Origin: Setomelanomma holmii
Lineage: Eukaryota; Ascomycota; Dothideomycetes; Pleosporales; Phaeosphaeriaceae
Assembly (NCBI GenBank): GCA_010015745.1
Contig: ML978216.1
Location: forward strand, 1 to 43,202
Length of the DNA: 43,202 nt
Direction: 5' to 3'
Both the position numbers and the translations under genes were made by a program. The notes beneath the pieces were generated by a model. The model made no database searches. It worked only from the letters and a program-made list of their open reading frames with translations, and was not told the DNA's origin. Below are positions 1 to 10,425 of this stretch, piece after piece. Each line of letters opens with the position of its first letter. The stretch's first letter is position 1.

Positions 1-93
1 GAACTAGCTGCGCAGCACGCGCACGCATCTCACTCTCTTGGTATCTTTCCTTATTTGTGAGGTTTCCATCCAACATGGATACCTCAGGGGGTG
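1..93 (+). other. Possible end of a retroelement internal region
   Basis: This short edge segment lies directly before the LTR at 94. It ends in a purine-rich tract, CTCAGGGGGTG, immediately followed by the TG of the LTR. Ty1/copia elements usually have such a polypurine tract just before the 3' LTR, so the rest of the element may lie to the left of the window. No recognisable protein motif is visible in the 93 bases, so the assignment is inference. Confidence 0.3.
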
Positions 94-262
94 TGTCAGC
101 CTGGCACCTCAGTTCACACAGTACACTGTGAACTGCATCTCACGTGACTCTGTTAGTCACCTGCTTACTCATCTGGTTGTGTATATAATCGCTCACAGTA
201 GCTCTCTCAATACAACAACCTTCTGCCTCATTCATACCTGCCCTGTGCTCCCACATCCAACA
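94..262 (+). mobile_element. LTR, copy 1 (169 bp), probably the 3' LTR of an element running off the left edge
   Basis: The sequence starts TGTCAGCC and ends ATCCAACA, that is TG...CA termini. It matches the copy at 33861-34029 over all 169 bp, with about four substitutions. Inside are a TATA-like stretch (TATATAA near 183-189), a 9 bp inverted repeat (CAGTTCACA / TGTGAACTG) and a second inverted repeat (GTGACT / AGTCAC). The flanks are GGGTG on the left and TCAAT on the right, so there is no direct duplication here, unlike copy 2. With the purine tract just before it, this reads best as the 3' LTR of a longer element, with TCAAT as one half of the target duplication. A rearranged solo LTR is the alternative. 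Confidence 0.75.
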
Positions 263-1677
263 TCAATATCCGATGGGACGATTCAGTGTACAAGGAGTGC
301 AGCCTCAGGTCTTGCCAGAATAGTTCGGCCATCTTTCTGGTGGCAGCCTGTGCCACCTGTGGCGTTTCACTGTATGAGGACTAGAGCTATCGCTGAAAGC
401 TTAAGTCCAGACCGATGCGGTCTCTGAGATGTCGGAATCATCATTCTCGAGCCAGGGAGCGGTCGCTCTGGCCGGGATCTCATCGACTATCTCGAGGGTG
501 TCTGTGGGCGCCTGAGACAGGAGAAAATTGCACAATCCTGAAGTTGCGGTCGCTGAGACGTCCTCAATAATGTTTGCGGTGCTGAACTCTGAATTTTCGC
601 CCATTGTCCTTCATATCCGAAGCTGATAAATGTTGTTCGCTTTCATGGCTGATAATCTGCTCCTGTGTGTTCTCCAGCAAAGGCTTGCGAGATTTAGGTA
701 ACGGGCCCAAACGAATGGACCGATCACTGTCCGGTGAGTGAAGAAGTGACAAAAGTGAAGCTTTGTTTCGAGCAGAACGGAAAGCGCAACATCGCTGACT
801 AAGCGGACATCTACACTTGCACATGACTGCACATACCCTGTACTCGTCGATGAGCTATTCAGCGGTCGACATACCGTTCAACACAAAGCTTTAGAGCGGC
901 TGTAATTGACGAAGAGATCACTCGTTTTCCGGACTGACTCAGGTCAGCTTGTTCTAAAGCACCTCAAGTTCTGAGACAGACTGCACCGTCCTGTCGAAAG
1001 CAGCCTTCTGAGAAAAGTTTCTGTGCCAACTAGCCAGCGGTACGGAGCCTCAAGCATAGAGATATCAGCCTCTCTTCTGGCTGTTGGTGTAGTCCTAGTG
1101 AATCTCTACGACTATAAGTAATGGAAAAGTTCGTATACCGTCTTGCAATGTCACGATGGAATACGCAAATGCATGCGGCTCAATTCAACGCATGTCTCAT
1201 ATTCTGCTAGCTCGTCAAGATATCCAAATCGAAGGTCAAGTCCCCGTACAAGAAAGCCGTACGACCACAATGTCGCCACTTTTGTCTAATGCCATATAGA
1301 AGAAAGGTATAGAACAAAGAAGCACGAAATAGCAGACGCGCAGTACATGTGATAAGTGATGACCGATCAAACGACGGAAAGGAGAAGTGTAAGTATTGTC
1401 GTAAACTTGTTGTGGGATATCGAGGTATTTGTCAACTGAAGTAAAGTAGAGGAAAGCAAGAAAATAGATGACAGGTGTAACAAGCCCAAACCCATTATGG
1501 GAGGGAAAGGTGCTTGTCGTTGGTGTTGACTGGACCTGTCACAGTTGGCTGAGTGATGTTGGAGACTGAGAGCTGGTGGCTCGAGAGGAGTCTGTGTGGT
1601 GTGTGTGGTAGAGGCAGACTCGTCGACTCCCAGTCTTCCTCGAGCGGACGTGTTCATTCCACACTCTTCACTAACGA
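263..1677. other. Intergenic, no gene recognised
   Basis: Only short, unconvincing reading frames occur on either strand. None has a family motif or a plausible chain of introns. The right part is expected to hold the 3' UTR of the minus-strand kinase gene. Confidence 0.5.
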
Positions 1678-3749
1678 TCACCTCGCCGGAAGTATCGCCG
1701 TGTTATCTTCCGCAACCTCATCCTCAGGCCTACTCTTCAGCCCATCCTCAACCTGAATACCCTGCTGCACCCACTCCATCTTCTCAATGTCTTCCAGACT
1801 CTTGCGACCACGATTGACCTTCTTCAGCAAGCCTTCAACGCACGCTTTCGCGCCGACCCAATCCTTGCCCTTCTCAGCGTCCCACTCGCCATCGTCGTCG
1901 CCAAACTTGACCCAAACCCAATCACATCTTGCAATGCGATGTACTGCTCTACTTCGTGCAGCGGGCTTGCCTGGTGGCGGATCGAATGGCAATCGGCCCT
2001 CCATAAGTGCGTACAACAGGACACCAAGTGCCCATGCGTCGGTCGCACGGCCGTCGTATGGTTGGCCGAGAAGAATTTCGGGTGCGGCGTAGTCTTCACT
2101 TCCGCACCTCGTGGTAAGTAGCGGGGACTCAGGTGGAGCAGGAATGCGACGTGATAGACCAAGATCAGTAAGTGTCGCTATGGCATGTGGATGCGTCTGC
2201 AGGTTTTTGAGAAGTGGCACGGTCGCGACCGGAATGTTCAGGAGAACGTCTGTGCAGCATTAGTGAGTTGTTGCGTAGGGCACATACGAATGACGAATGA
2301 AAAGAAATGGTGGACAGTACTTTCTAGCTTGATGTCGCGATGCACAATCAGCTCGTTATGTAGGTATCGCACCGCGCTGACCATCTCGGCAAAGATGCGC
2401 TGGACGATGCCAACGGTCAACTTGTCTTGATGGTCGCTGGCTACATCAAAGAGGTCACCACCAGGGCAGTATGTCAACACAATGAGTGCCTGTGCATCAT
2501 CGTGATCGAAAGCTTGCAAATGGACCAAAGAAGGATGTGACACTGATCGGAGCATCTCCACTTCACGCTTGAGGCTGAGTTCAACACGCTCTTCATCGGC
2601 CCCACCCGCAGGGCCGTGCTCGACGACTTTGATGGCGACCAATTTGCGGGGATCCAGTGTGGTTTCAGCCAACGGATCCTTGGCCTTAGTCTTTTCACAC
2701 GTGGCGAGGTAGACTTTGCTGAAAGTGCCCTGGCCGAGCTGTCGCACTGGACGCCAAAGCTTCTTGGACCTTTCTGGACCCTGGCGAACTACGATATACT
2801 GGGTCTTGTCATCTTCCGCGATTTCTTCCTCCTCGGTATCTGTTACGCTTCTGTTACTAGCATTGCTGGCGGGTGGTGTTGGGAGGCCAACAGGGACTTT
2901 GGCAGTAACAAGTCCGCGCTGTGCAGCAAGATATTCTTCCCGATGCAGATGCTGTTGTAGACTTGCATCACCTCCAGTCATCGCATTTCCTATGGTAACA
3001 TTTCTGGGCCGAGCATTGTGGAGCGCCTCTGGGGTGTATTCGCTGACGCTGCGATTCCGCTCTCGAGCTGCCTCATTCTTCTGCTGCGTGTGGCTCGCAG
3101 CAGCCGCCTCGAGAGCCGCTTCCTTCAACCTCTGGTAACCCTTCTTCTTGAGCGACGGCGACGGCGAAAGCGTGCCTCTATTGAACAAGGAGTCTCCGAG
3201 CGACGATCCAGAGGCACCTCGCGACCGGGGACGCGGTACGGCTCGCTGCCATGGGCCAGGGGAGTCGCTCATCACCAGCGGCGAAGGTAGCGGGGTGATG
3301 TCGCCCAGTGCGTTCAGTGCTGGGGACGAGAGCACTGAAGCCGGCGACAGCGACCCCACGCTGTTCGCAGACCAGGCCGTCCTCAGATAGCTCTGGTCCT
3401 GTATCGCAATCGGCGCAGTGGCCGACTGCCGCAGCGCGTCGCTGCTGGGGCCCTCCAGGATGGATGTGTGCAGCGGTATACGGTGGGAGAAGTCTGTCTG
3501 GAGGGTCAGACCCGTCGACGGCGCCCGGATGTGATAATGAAAGTTCGCGTTACCGCTATCGAATGAAGGTAGCAGTGTGTTCGATGCCGACGACAAAGCA
3601 TTCAAGTGCGCCGCCGCCTGCTGGGTACTGTTATTGGTGTTTTGCGGTTGCGCTTGTCCGTTCGGCCCGTCATGTGAATCGGCCGGCCGGGTGCCAGACG
3701 GAGAGGAGGAGGACACGAGATCCGTAGAGGATAACTCGGGGCCCTCCAT
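1678..3749 (-). CDS. Serine/threonine protein kinase with long disordered N-terminus
   Basis: Two exons, 3749-2321 and 2249-1678, give 666 residues. The 71 bp intron (donor GTACTG, acceptor CACAG, CTAAT branch-like site) sits directly after HRDIKLE of the catalytic loop, and the join restores HRDIKLENVLLN. The first about 330 residues are Ser/Pro/Asn-rich and probably disordered. The kinase domain has a glycine loop GQGTFSKVY near 338-346, VAIK with the ATP lysine near 374, HRD with the catalytic Asp near 472, and an APE-type motif (YAAPEIL) followed by DAWALGVLLYALMEGRLPF. The usual DFG is DLG (Asp near 505), and about 15 extra residues lie between catalytic loop and DLG. The end resembles subdomain XI (LLKKVNRGRKSLEDIEKMEWV without its last residue is typical). 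The start is uncertain: the frame is open to a Met at 4100, but the extra stretch looks non-coding. The domain looks CAMK-like; the substrate is unknown. Confidence 0.85.
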
Positions 3750-4464
3750 GGTGTTGTATCGCAAGCGGCGGCGGGATAGCCGACGTATCGCGTTCCAGTC
3801 ACTCTGGGCTGCGGGCGATGCTAAAGATGGACGTGCACCTGCTTCCGGCAGTGATAGTGCGCCTCCAACACCGAGCGACTGGGTGCGTAAGCGCAAGTGC
3901 GGAGAGCCACTGAGAGCCTCGCCGCCGAGAATGGCATAGTGTGAGGCTTGAACAATACCGATAGCCACAAGATAACGTCGATAAAAGCAACAGGAGGCAA
4001 ATTTGTTGATATCTCTCACTGTCATTCCGCTTTGCACGCGTCTCCGCCTTCGATTCCGAACATCCACACGTGCAAGCATCGCACTGAGAGCAAAAATCAC
4101 AGAAAATCGCGCCTGGCGAATGAGATACAGGCATGATCACACAAGGCGGTCCGCGTTTCTGGTTGGCTGTAAGTCTAGACGTAAAGTTTGGGTAGCACGC
4201 ACATCTTGGTGTCACCATGTTATCTCGCACAGATTCGTTCTTTGTTCCATTCCATTCCATTCCATTCCTGCTACCAATCTAAATCGTTGTTCCCGCAGGG
4301 CGCGCTCGAGCAGATGGTCGACGCCAGAATGCATCAATCTTACACAAAAAGGGGAACTCGATGATATGTTACACATGCTGCCAGCGCCAAACGACTAGTC
4401 TCTCTCGGTTCTGACCTAAACATTGCTGGACCCCCAGTAACAGCGCCCACAATGAACCATGTCA
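3750..4464. other. Intergenic and leader region between kinase start and next gene end
   Basis: The stretch upstream of the chosen kinase start keeps an open frame to 4100 but has no family similarity that I can see, so I treat it as 5' leader. Beyond it lies a short pentanucleotide repeat at 4245-4268. The right end should contain the 3' UTR of the minus-strand coiled-coil gene's neighbour boundary. No other gene is visible. Confidence 0.45.
4245..4268 (+). repeat. Pentanucleotide microsatellite (TTCCA)n
   Basis: Four full TTCCA units and a partial fifth follow one another without interruption. The repeat lies about 500 bp upstream of the chosen kinase start. It is a likely length-variable marker. 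Confidence 0.9.
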
Positions 4465-7400
4465 TCACTTCGTCGTTCCCTGGTTGAAGCCGTAGTGCTG
4501 GTCAGGCGGGCTTGGGGAGAAGCCATATGTCGAGTACCCGCCGCCGTACCCGTTGTTGAATTGTCCTCCGCTGTTGGCAAAGTGATAGGGGTTTGTGCCA
4601 GAGTATGAACGATCCTCTTTACCTAAGCGACCTTGGTACCCTGTGCGCTGTCCATAGTGGGGTCCGAAGTTGTTGCTGTAGGCTGCACGCGGACCGTTGT
4701 GGGCATCTGGTCCATGCGTGCTATTGCGATGATCTTGCATGACGGACATGGGCGACTGTCCCTCCCGACCAGACTCGGTCATGTTGCCGTAGTAGCCAGC
4801 AAGTGAAGGCTGTGATCGGTGAGCTGGGAGAGGAAAGGGCGACGCCGTTGAGCTGTGAGCTGGAGTCAAAGCAATGGTGGCAAGCTGTTGGCCTGTCTTG
4901 GGATCGGACTGCCGCTGTTCCAACATCTTCTGCACACTCTGCATGGTCTTCTGGAGTTCTTTGACCGATTGTTCCATTGCCGCCGCCTTCTGGTCCTGAG
5001 CGTTCAAGGCGCTCATGACATCGTTCTTGATGAAGTCGAACAGTTTCTCAAGCTTTGTATCGATATTGTGGCTCTGCTCGCACGATCGATCGGCCTTCTC
5101 GTTGACGGAGTCGACCTTCATCTTGATGTCTTGTACATGTTTCTCCACCGTGGTGACTAGCTGTGTATGCCTGTGGTTGAAGGTCTCGAGTTGTTCCTTC
5201 TTAAGCGCCTCAATATGGTCCCACATTGACTTGGCCACGACGTCGAGGTGCTCGTTCGTCATGTAGAAGTGGTCATCGATGACTTTTGGCGTATGCGGGT
5301 TACCGAATGGTCCGGATGACTCGCGTGTGATGTAAGGTGGAGGGACTGCCGGGGCGGCGCCACCTGGCATTTTGTGCAGAGGGCTCGGGACCGCGCTAGG
5401 ACAATTGGGTTGGAATTCTCTCTGGTACTCGGTCCTGTTGGGGCTGACGCCATGCAGCATGTCTGTAAGTCGCGATAACGACTGGTCAGGCTGCAAAAGT
5501 CCATTGGCGGTGGGTTGTTGAGAGGACTCCTCCTGCTGTTCGCCAATGCGCAGCTCTTGCATTACGCGAACATTGAGCGAGTCTTCGCGGGAGGGGATCA
5601 GCATTTTCGCTTCTTTCCCGTTATTCACTAGGTGGTTAGGGGAAGACCGTGGTTCGATGTCGTTCACGTCGCCCTGGAAGATCATCTCAATGGAGCCGTT
5701 GTTGGAGTCTTCGCGGAAGTGGAAGAGGTCGGCTCGTGAAATAACAGTGCAGAGAAGGCGCTTAGTATCAGACTATTCCCTATTGTTAGCTTTTTTGAAC
5801 TACGACAATAAGAAGATGTCGTTGTGCAAGGGGCAAGGCTCTAAAGGTGAAGGCAGCAGAGGCCGAGTGGCGAGGCAGGAGCGAGGTAGGACGACCAAAA
5901 CTGGCAAGTGAGAGAGGCGTGCGGCAGGAGCAACAGCGCACTTACATTCTTAGATGGGGTCTCGCCTTCCGCAAAAAGCTGGACTGAGCGGTTCGAAGGC
6001 GAATAGAAACGTGGTGGCAGTGGGCTATAGCGTCGACTGTTCCGGCTGTGATGTTGCTCTTCGCTCCAGCGATCCTGACGTGGAATATCGAGTGAGGCTC
6101 GATTATCACTAACCAACGGAGCACTGTGACTATCTTGCTGCTGCTCTTGAAAGCTACAACGGGTTTGTTGACTTGATCCATCATATTCGCCACGGTCCTG
6201 ATCAACTCGCTGTTCGAGAGTAGCGGCATCTTTAGCGAGAGATGCCCATGGCAGAGGCTCGCCTGCGATCAATCGCTGGTACTCATCAGCGGTGCACGGA
6301 AGGTATTTCTTTGGGCTTTTGCCTGCCTCAGCGCTAGCAGGCTTAAATGGGGATGGCGACAATGCGAACGCAGGAAACTGCAATTTCGCACCGTCGTCGC
6401 CGGCACCATAGTCTTCACGCAGTCGATCTGATGGCGGTGCCCGGCGGAGAGGGCTGGACGGCTGAGTCACGTGCTTGTTTTCGGGAGGTGTGTCTTTGGC
6501 GGGTGGAGTTGGTGGCGGCCCAGATTCGAAGGATGTGTTGATAGGGATTGTCGGTGGCTTGTTCACACCCTTGGGTGACTCCCCATTTCCCCTTGGAGGT
6601 GACTTGCGGCTCGAGGTCCTGTTGCGACGCGCCGAACCTCGATGATGACTTCGTGCATAGGTTTCTTGGTTTAGCAGCTTCGCGGGTAACGACTTCGAAG
6701 TATCCGATCGTGGAGCCTTGGTCGGTGTCTTGAAAGGAACGGCGGGCTTTATGGGTCGTACTACCGCCTTGGTAGGGTTTCGCGGCTGGTTCCCAAATAC
6801 TTGCGCAGCCTTGGATGGCATAGGTGGCGCAGGAATGTTCTGTAAGGTCCTGCCAAATGACGGCATATTGATGCCGAATATCTTCTTCTTGGGACTCCTG
6901 GCCGGCTCCGAACGCTCTGCTTTTTTCTCTTCGCTGATTGCACGGCATTGCTCGCGCAGATCTTGAGTCACGATCAATACCTCGTCCTTGCTGATGGAGT
7001 CTATCGTTGTCAGCATCTGCATTACATCTCGAAAAAGTTACTTCAAAGCGCTTACCTGCAATTGGGTGGGGTGGCACCTGGCCAGTCATCTTGAACAAAT
7101 TCAGCTCTGTGCGCGACTCAATTTTGCCTCTCGTTGTCCTCTCATCCTCACCGACAGCCTCGAGCTGTGTCTGCGCGGCAATCGCACTGTAAGTGCTCCG
7201 CTCCGAATGTCTGGAACGCGCGGTAGATCTACCAGTGTCCGACTTGCGGGGTGAGGCGCGTGCCTGCTCCATGAGGTTGGTCAACGTAGTCATGGCTGAA
7301 GCGCGGCTCTTCTGAGACCCTGACTGCGGAAGTGGAAGGTGCGAAGCATCGTGCTCCAAGGGCGAGGTCAGTGGCGTAGTGGCAGAGCGCGGACCTTGCT

Positions 7401-7554
7401 GCGTGGAAGACGATGCGTTTCTCTTGTCTCGCTGCTGTTGACGTTGGCCGTTATCGTTACTATGCGGGCCATGCGTTGCTGGCATATGCCGGGGAATCGG
7501 AGGAATCTCAATCGGCGGCGGCCGCTTCTTTTGGTCCTCGAAAGGGTTAGACAT
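4465..7554 (-). CDS. Coiled-coil protein of unknown function, 953 aa
   Basis: Three exons: 7554-7056, 7000-5946 and 5772-4465. Introns are 55 bp (GTAAGC...GATAG) and 173 bp (GTAAGT...AATAG, with GCTAAC branch site). The joined frame is exactly 954 codons, which supports the joins. The start is MSNPFEDQKKRPPP. The first about 500 residues are rich in Pro, Ser, Arg and Lys, with SP/TP sites that suggest a disordered, phosphorylated region. A hydrophilic stretch RADLFHFREDSNNGSIE spans the last junction and looks conserved. Residues about 690-805 form a long coiled coil (EHLDVVAKSMWDHIEALKKE onward) with the sequence KLEKLFDFIKNDV in the middle. The C-terminus is rich in Gly, Tyr, Asn and Gln, of low complexity. 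I do not recognise the family; an assembly or scaffold role is only a guess from the coiled coil. Confidence 0.85.
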
Positions 7555-8282
7555 CTTAGAAGAGAGCGTCCAGTAATCTCTGGTTTGCGATCTTCGAATC
7601 TGCGGAGTGACTGCGTGCTGATATACAGCGTGCGAGTAGGTCTGTCAGCAGGTGAGAACGAAATCAAACAACAGTGCCACAAAATGCAAGAAAAGATCGC
7701 CTTTACACAGACTCGCAGGGGAGCAAGATGCAGGCGACAACGTTCGAAGAGGTGTGTGGGGAGGAATTGGTGCAAGAATCTTAATGCGGTTGGAAAAGCT
7801 CTGCGGCCGACAAGTGTTGAGATCGATGCTGCCATAGGCAACACACCAAAACAGCAAACAGGCATGACTTTCACCTCGTGTGCACTAACAGATCCAGAGT
7901 GAGGATGGTGGTCGGAAAAGCTGACGTAATTCCACCACATATGGAGACAATAGAACTTGCGACGTTTCACTGAGCAGTCATACTTTCCGTCTAATATACG
8001 GTCTCGAGCGGTCTTGTTTGGGCAGCAAGGACTCTCGGCTACCTATACTAGCTCTTGCTGGTTCTCTGTGTGCTATCACGCGCTTGCTATGCAAATTTCG
8101 CCAGTAGATGAGAAAGAACGGTGAAATCAGAAAGGTAGGTCGAAGTATGTAGCTCAGCAATCAGCTACTTGCAAATGGCGCCAGAGGTCCGAAGGTATCC
8201 TAAAGATTCACGCCTTTGAAACAGAATCTGCAAATCAAAAGCTCCCACAAATAATCGCGATTCGTGTGCAATTTCCACGTTC
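7555..8282. other. Intergenic, upstream of coiled-coil gene and downstream of cdc42
   Basis: Both neighbours are on the minus strand, so this region holds the promoter and leader of the coiled-coil gene and the 3' UTR of cdc42. A 200-residue open frame on the minus strand here overlaps the start of the coiled-coil gene in another frame and has no family character. No gene is called. Confidence 0.5.
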
Positions 8283-9102
8283 TCAGAGGACAATGCACTT
8301 CCTGTTCTTCTTCTTTTTGTCTGGGTCACGGCTTGATGGTGGCTCCAGAGCAGCGACAATCGCCTGTGTCATGTCAGTCACTGAAGTCTTCAATACAGCC
8401 ATTGCAGGTTACCTCGTCGAAGACGTCCTTCAGCTTGTACTGTGTCAAAGCTGAGCATTCCACATATTTGACCGCACCCAACTCTCGTGCCCTACGCTCG
8501 CCAGACTCCTTGCTGATAGGCTCCAATCTAACACTCTTCAGCTTGTCTACCACATCTTCTTTTGTCCTCAGATCCACCTGTGTTCCAACTAGCAGGCAAG
8601 GCACACCAGGGCAGTGGTGGTGCACTTCAGGGAACCATTTATCGCGAACGTTCTCGAATGATGCGGGCGAGGTCACAGAGAAGCACACGAGGAAGACGTC
8701 GGTTTGAGGGTAGGAGAGGGGTCGCAGGCGGTCATAATCTTCCTGTCCGGCGGTATCGAATAGGCCAAGGGTATATGGCTCATCACCAATCCTTCAAAAC
8801 GTCAGCAGTGATCGCTGAATCCCAGCCATATATGCAGGCATCTCGTCCCCCTCGTCCTGGGACGATTGACACGAATGGGCGGAATATTGAGGCTCACATA
8901 ACAGTGACAGCGTAGTTGTCGAAGACCGTGGGGACGTATTCTGAGGGAAACTTGTTGGTGGTGTAGCTGATGAGGAGACATGTCTTGCCGACCGCACCAT
9001 CGCCGACGACGACGCACCTGCGAGAGTTGTTAGCAATGTTGCGCCTGCAGCTACATGTCTGCATGAGAGAGACTGCACGCACTTGATTGTTGCGACGACC
9101 AT
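8283..9102 (-). CDS. cdc42: Rho-family GTPase Cdc42
   Basis: Cdc42 is the membrane-bound GTP switch for polarity, budding or tip growth and septin and actin organisation. Four exons, 9102-9083, 9017-8898, 8791-8413 and 8363-8283, total exactly 200 codons (199 aa). The introns are 65, 106 and 49 bp with good GT-AG signals. The start MVVATIKCVVVGDGAVGKT contains the P-loop (GDGAVGKT, residues 10-17). The switch I region reads FPSEYVPTVFDNYAV, switch II DTAGQEDYDRLRPLSYPQTD, and the guanine-specificity motif GTQVDL. The SAL motif lies in KYVECSALTQYKLKDVFDE. The protein ends in a polybasic tail and CIVL, a CAAX box for geranylgeranylation. Oddities are a diverged Rho-insert (TKEDVVDKLKSVRLEPISK) and a tail several residues longer than the usual 190-193 residue protein. 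The first two-thirds is Cdc42-like rather than Rac-like. Confidence 0.95.
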
Positions 9103-10425
9103 GGCGAGGCGTAGTTATGCTGGCGAGGACGTGTGCAGTGGATTTCTAGGTAGGTAAAGGCAAATGTTTCGTCGCAAACGAGACAAGATTTCAGGATCGT
9201 GTGTGCTGGGGTAGCGATGCGGAGATAAAGCTATGCAGCTAGGAAGAGCTACTGCTGCTGTCCAAACGAGGGGTTGGAACGACTGGTGCGCGCCTATAGA
9301 GAGAGGGATCCAGTTAGTTTGTCGAGTCTTGACCGTCGTGACAATCGCTGGCATGCGCAAGCGTACCTCGAGGTCCTCCTGCAGGCCCGCGGCGGTGCGT
9401 GCTACACTGGCTTGGGATTGAAACGCGAAACGTTAGACTGATCGAGGCTGGACCGCGGGTAGAGCGAACAATGGAGCGAGCGCTTTGTTCGGTGTAGACG
9501 GCAGCACACGTGGATGCGGACAAAGACAAAGCAGGCACAGCAGCGGCCGGCGTGGGCGCGGTGGTACAAGAAAGCAGTGGTCGAGGCGGAGAGGTCGAAG
9601 TTGGGGTGAGGTTCGGCACCGGCTTGCCTCGACGGTGAACAATGCGCGCTAGGGCCGCTGAACTGTGGCCCTGGTGGATATGCACAACTGGCCGCGTTTC
9701 TTCACAGCGCACGGCGGGCTAGACCAGGTCCCGCTGCGCAGCTAGCCTTATTCTATCCAGGCATGGGGCCAGCAGTCGCGGGCTCATATGCTTGCTTACG
9801 GTGCTGTGCCGCTCAGGATAGGAATGACGGATGGGATGCGCTGCATCTATGAACGCAGCATCTTAGATACATTCCGATTCCAGCATCGCTGAGCCCACAT
9901 TTAGGCACGTCCGTGCATCTCTCCCGCGCAAAACAACGTGGCTGATTACCGGTAGCGCCCATATCCTTGTGCCGATATCTGAGCCGTCTTGCTTTCTTCC
10001 TGTGGCACGAGGGAAGAGGAAACGGGCAACGCGTTTTTCACAGTGGTGTGCACTAGGTTACTAGGTTGCCCATCTATCTCTACAGTTTCAGGAAATCTGG
10101 AAACGCGACAATCATGCTACAGTTTTCTTAGTACAACATTGCCGAGCGTCTCTCTATTATTCTGCTAGTTAATTCGGCTTCACCAGCTGCAAACTTAATG
10201 CAATTATTATGTGGAGCTCAGTCCCTGGTCTCCAGATTCTGGCGCAGGGCAAGCGCAACGACGTCGACGAATGAGCTGTGCCGGATCATCTTTACGGCGT
10301 TCAGGGTAGTCCAAGCTCTCTCCAAACATCTTGGCCCCTCATGCTTCGCAGCTGCGCATCAACACATCATGATGCATATACCAATCATCGCGCGCTTTTC
10401 ATGACACAGCAATTGACGCGTCAGA
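9103..10425. other. Long intergenic region between divergent cdc42 and zinc-cluster gene
   Basis: About 1.3 kb without a convincing gene. The two neighbours point away from each other, so it should hold both promoters and leaders. Short frames occur on both strands, the longest about 130 residues on the minus strand at 9314-9712, Pro/Ser-rich and without family similarity. Long leaders are common for cdc42 genes in fungi, but no specific site can be named here. Confidence 0.5.

Noticed and set aside
934..940. TGACTCA, a Gcn4/CPC1-type site
   Set aside because: It is far from any amino-acid biosynthesis gene in this window, and a 7-mer is expected by chance.
3750..4100. 117-codon N-terminal extension of the kinase from an upstream Met
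   Set aside because: Residue use looks non-coding and no family match is seen; MEGPELSSTD at 3749 is the more natural start. Not excluded.
7368..7970. 200-codon minus-strand frame upstream of the coiled-coil gene
   Set aside because: Overlaps the start exon in another frame and shows no motif.
9314..9712. Pro/Ser-rich 132-codon minus-strand frame upstream of cdc42
   Set aside because: No homology visible and in the leader or promoter region of cdc42.
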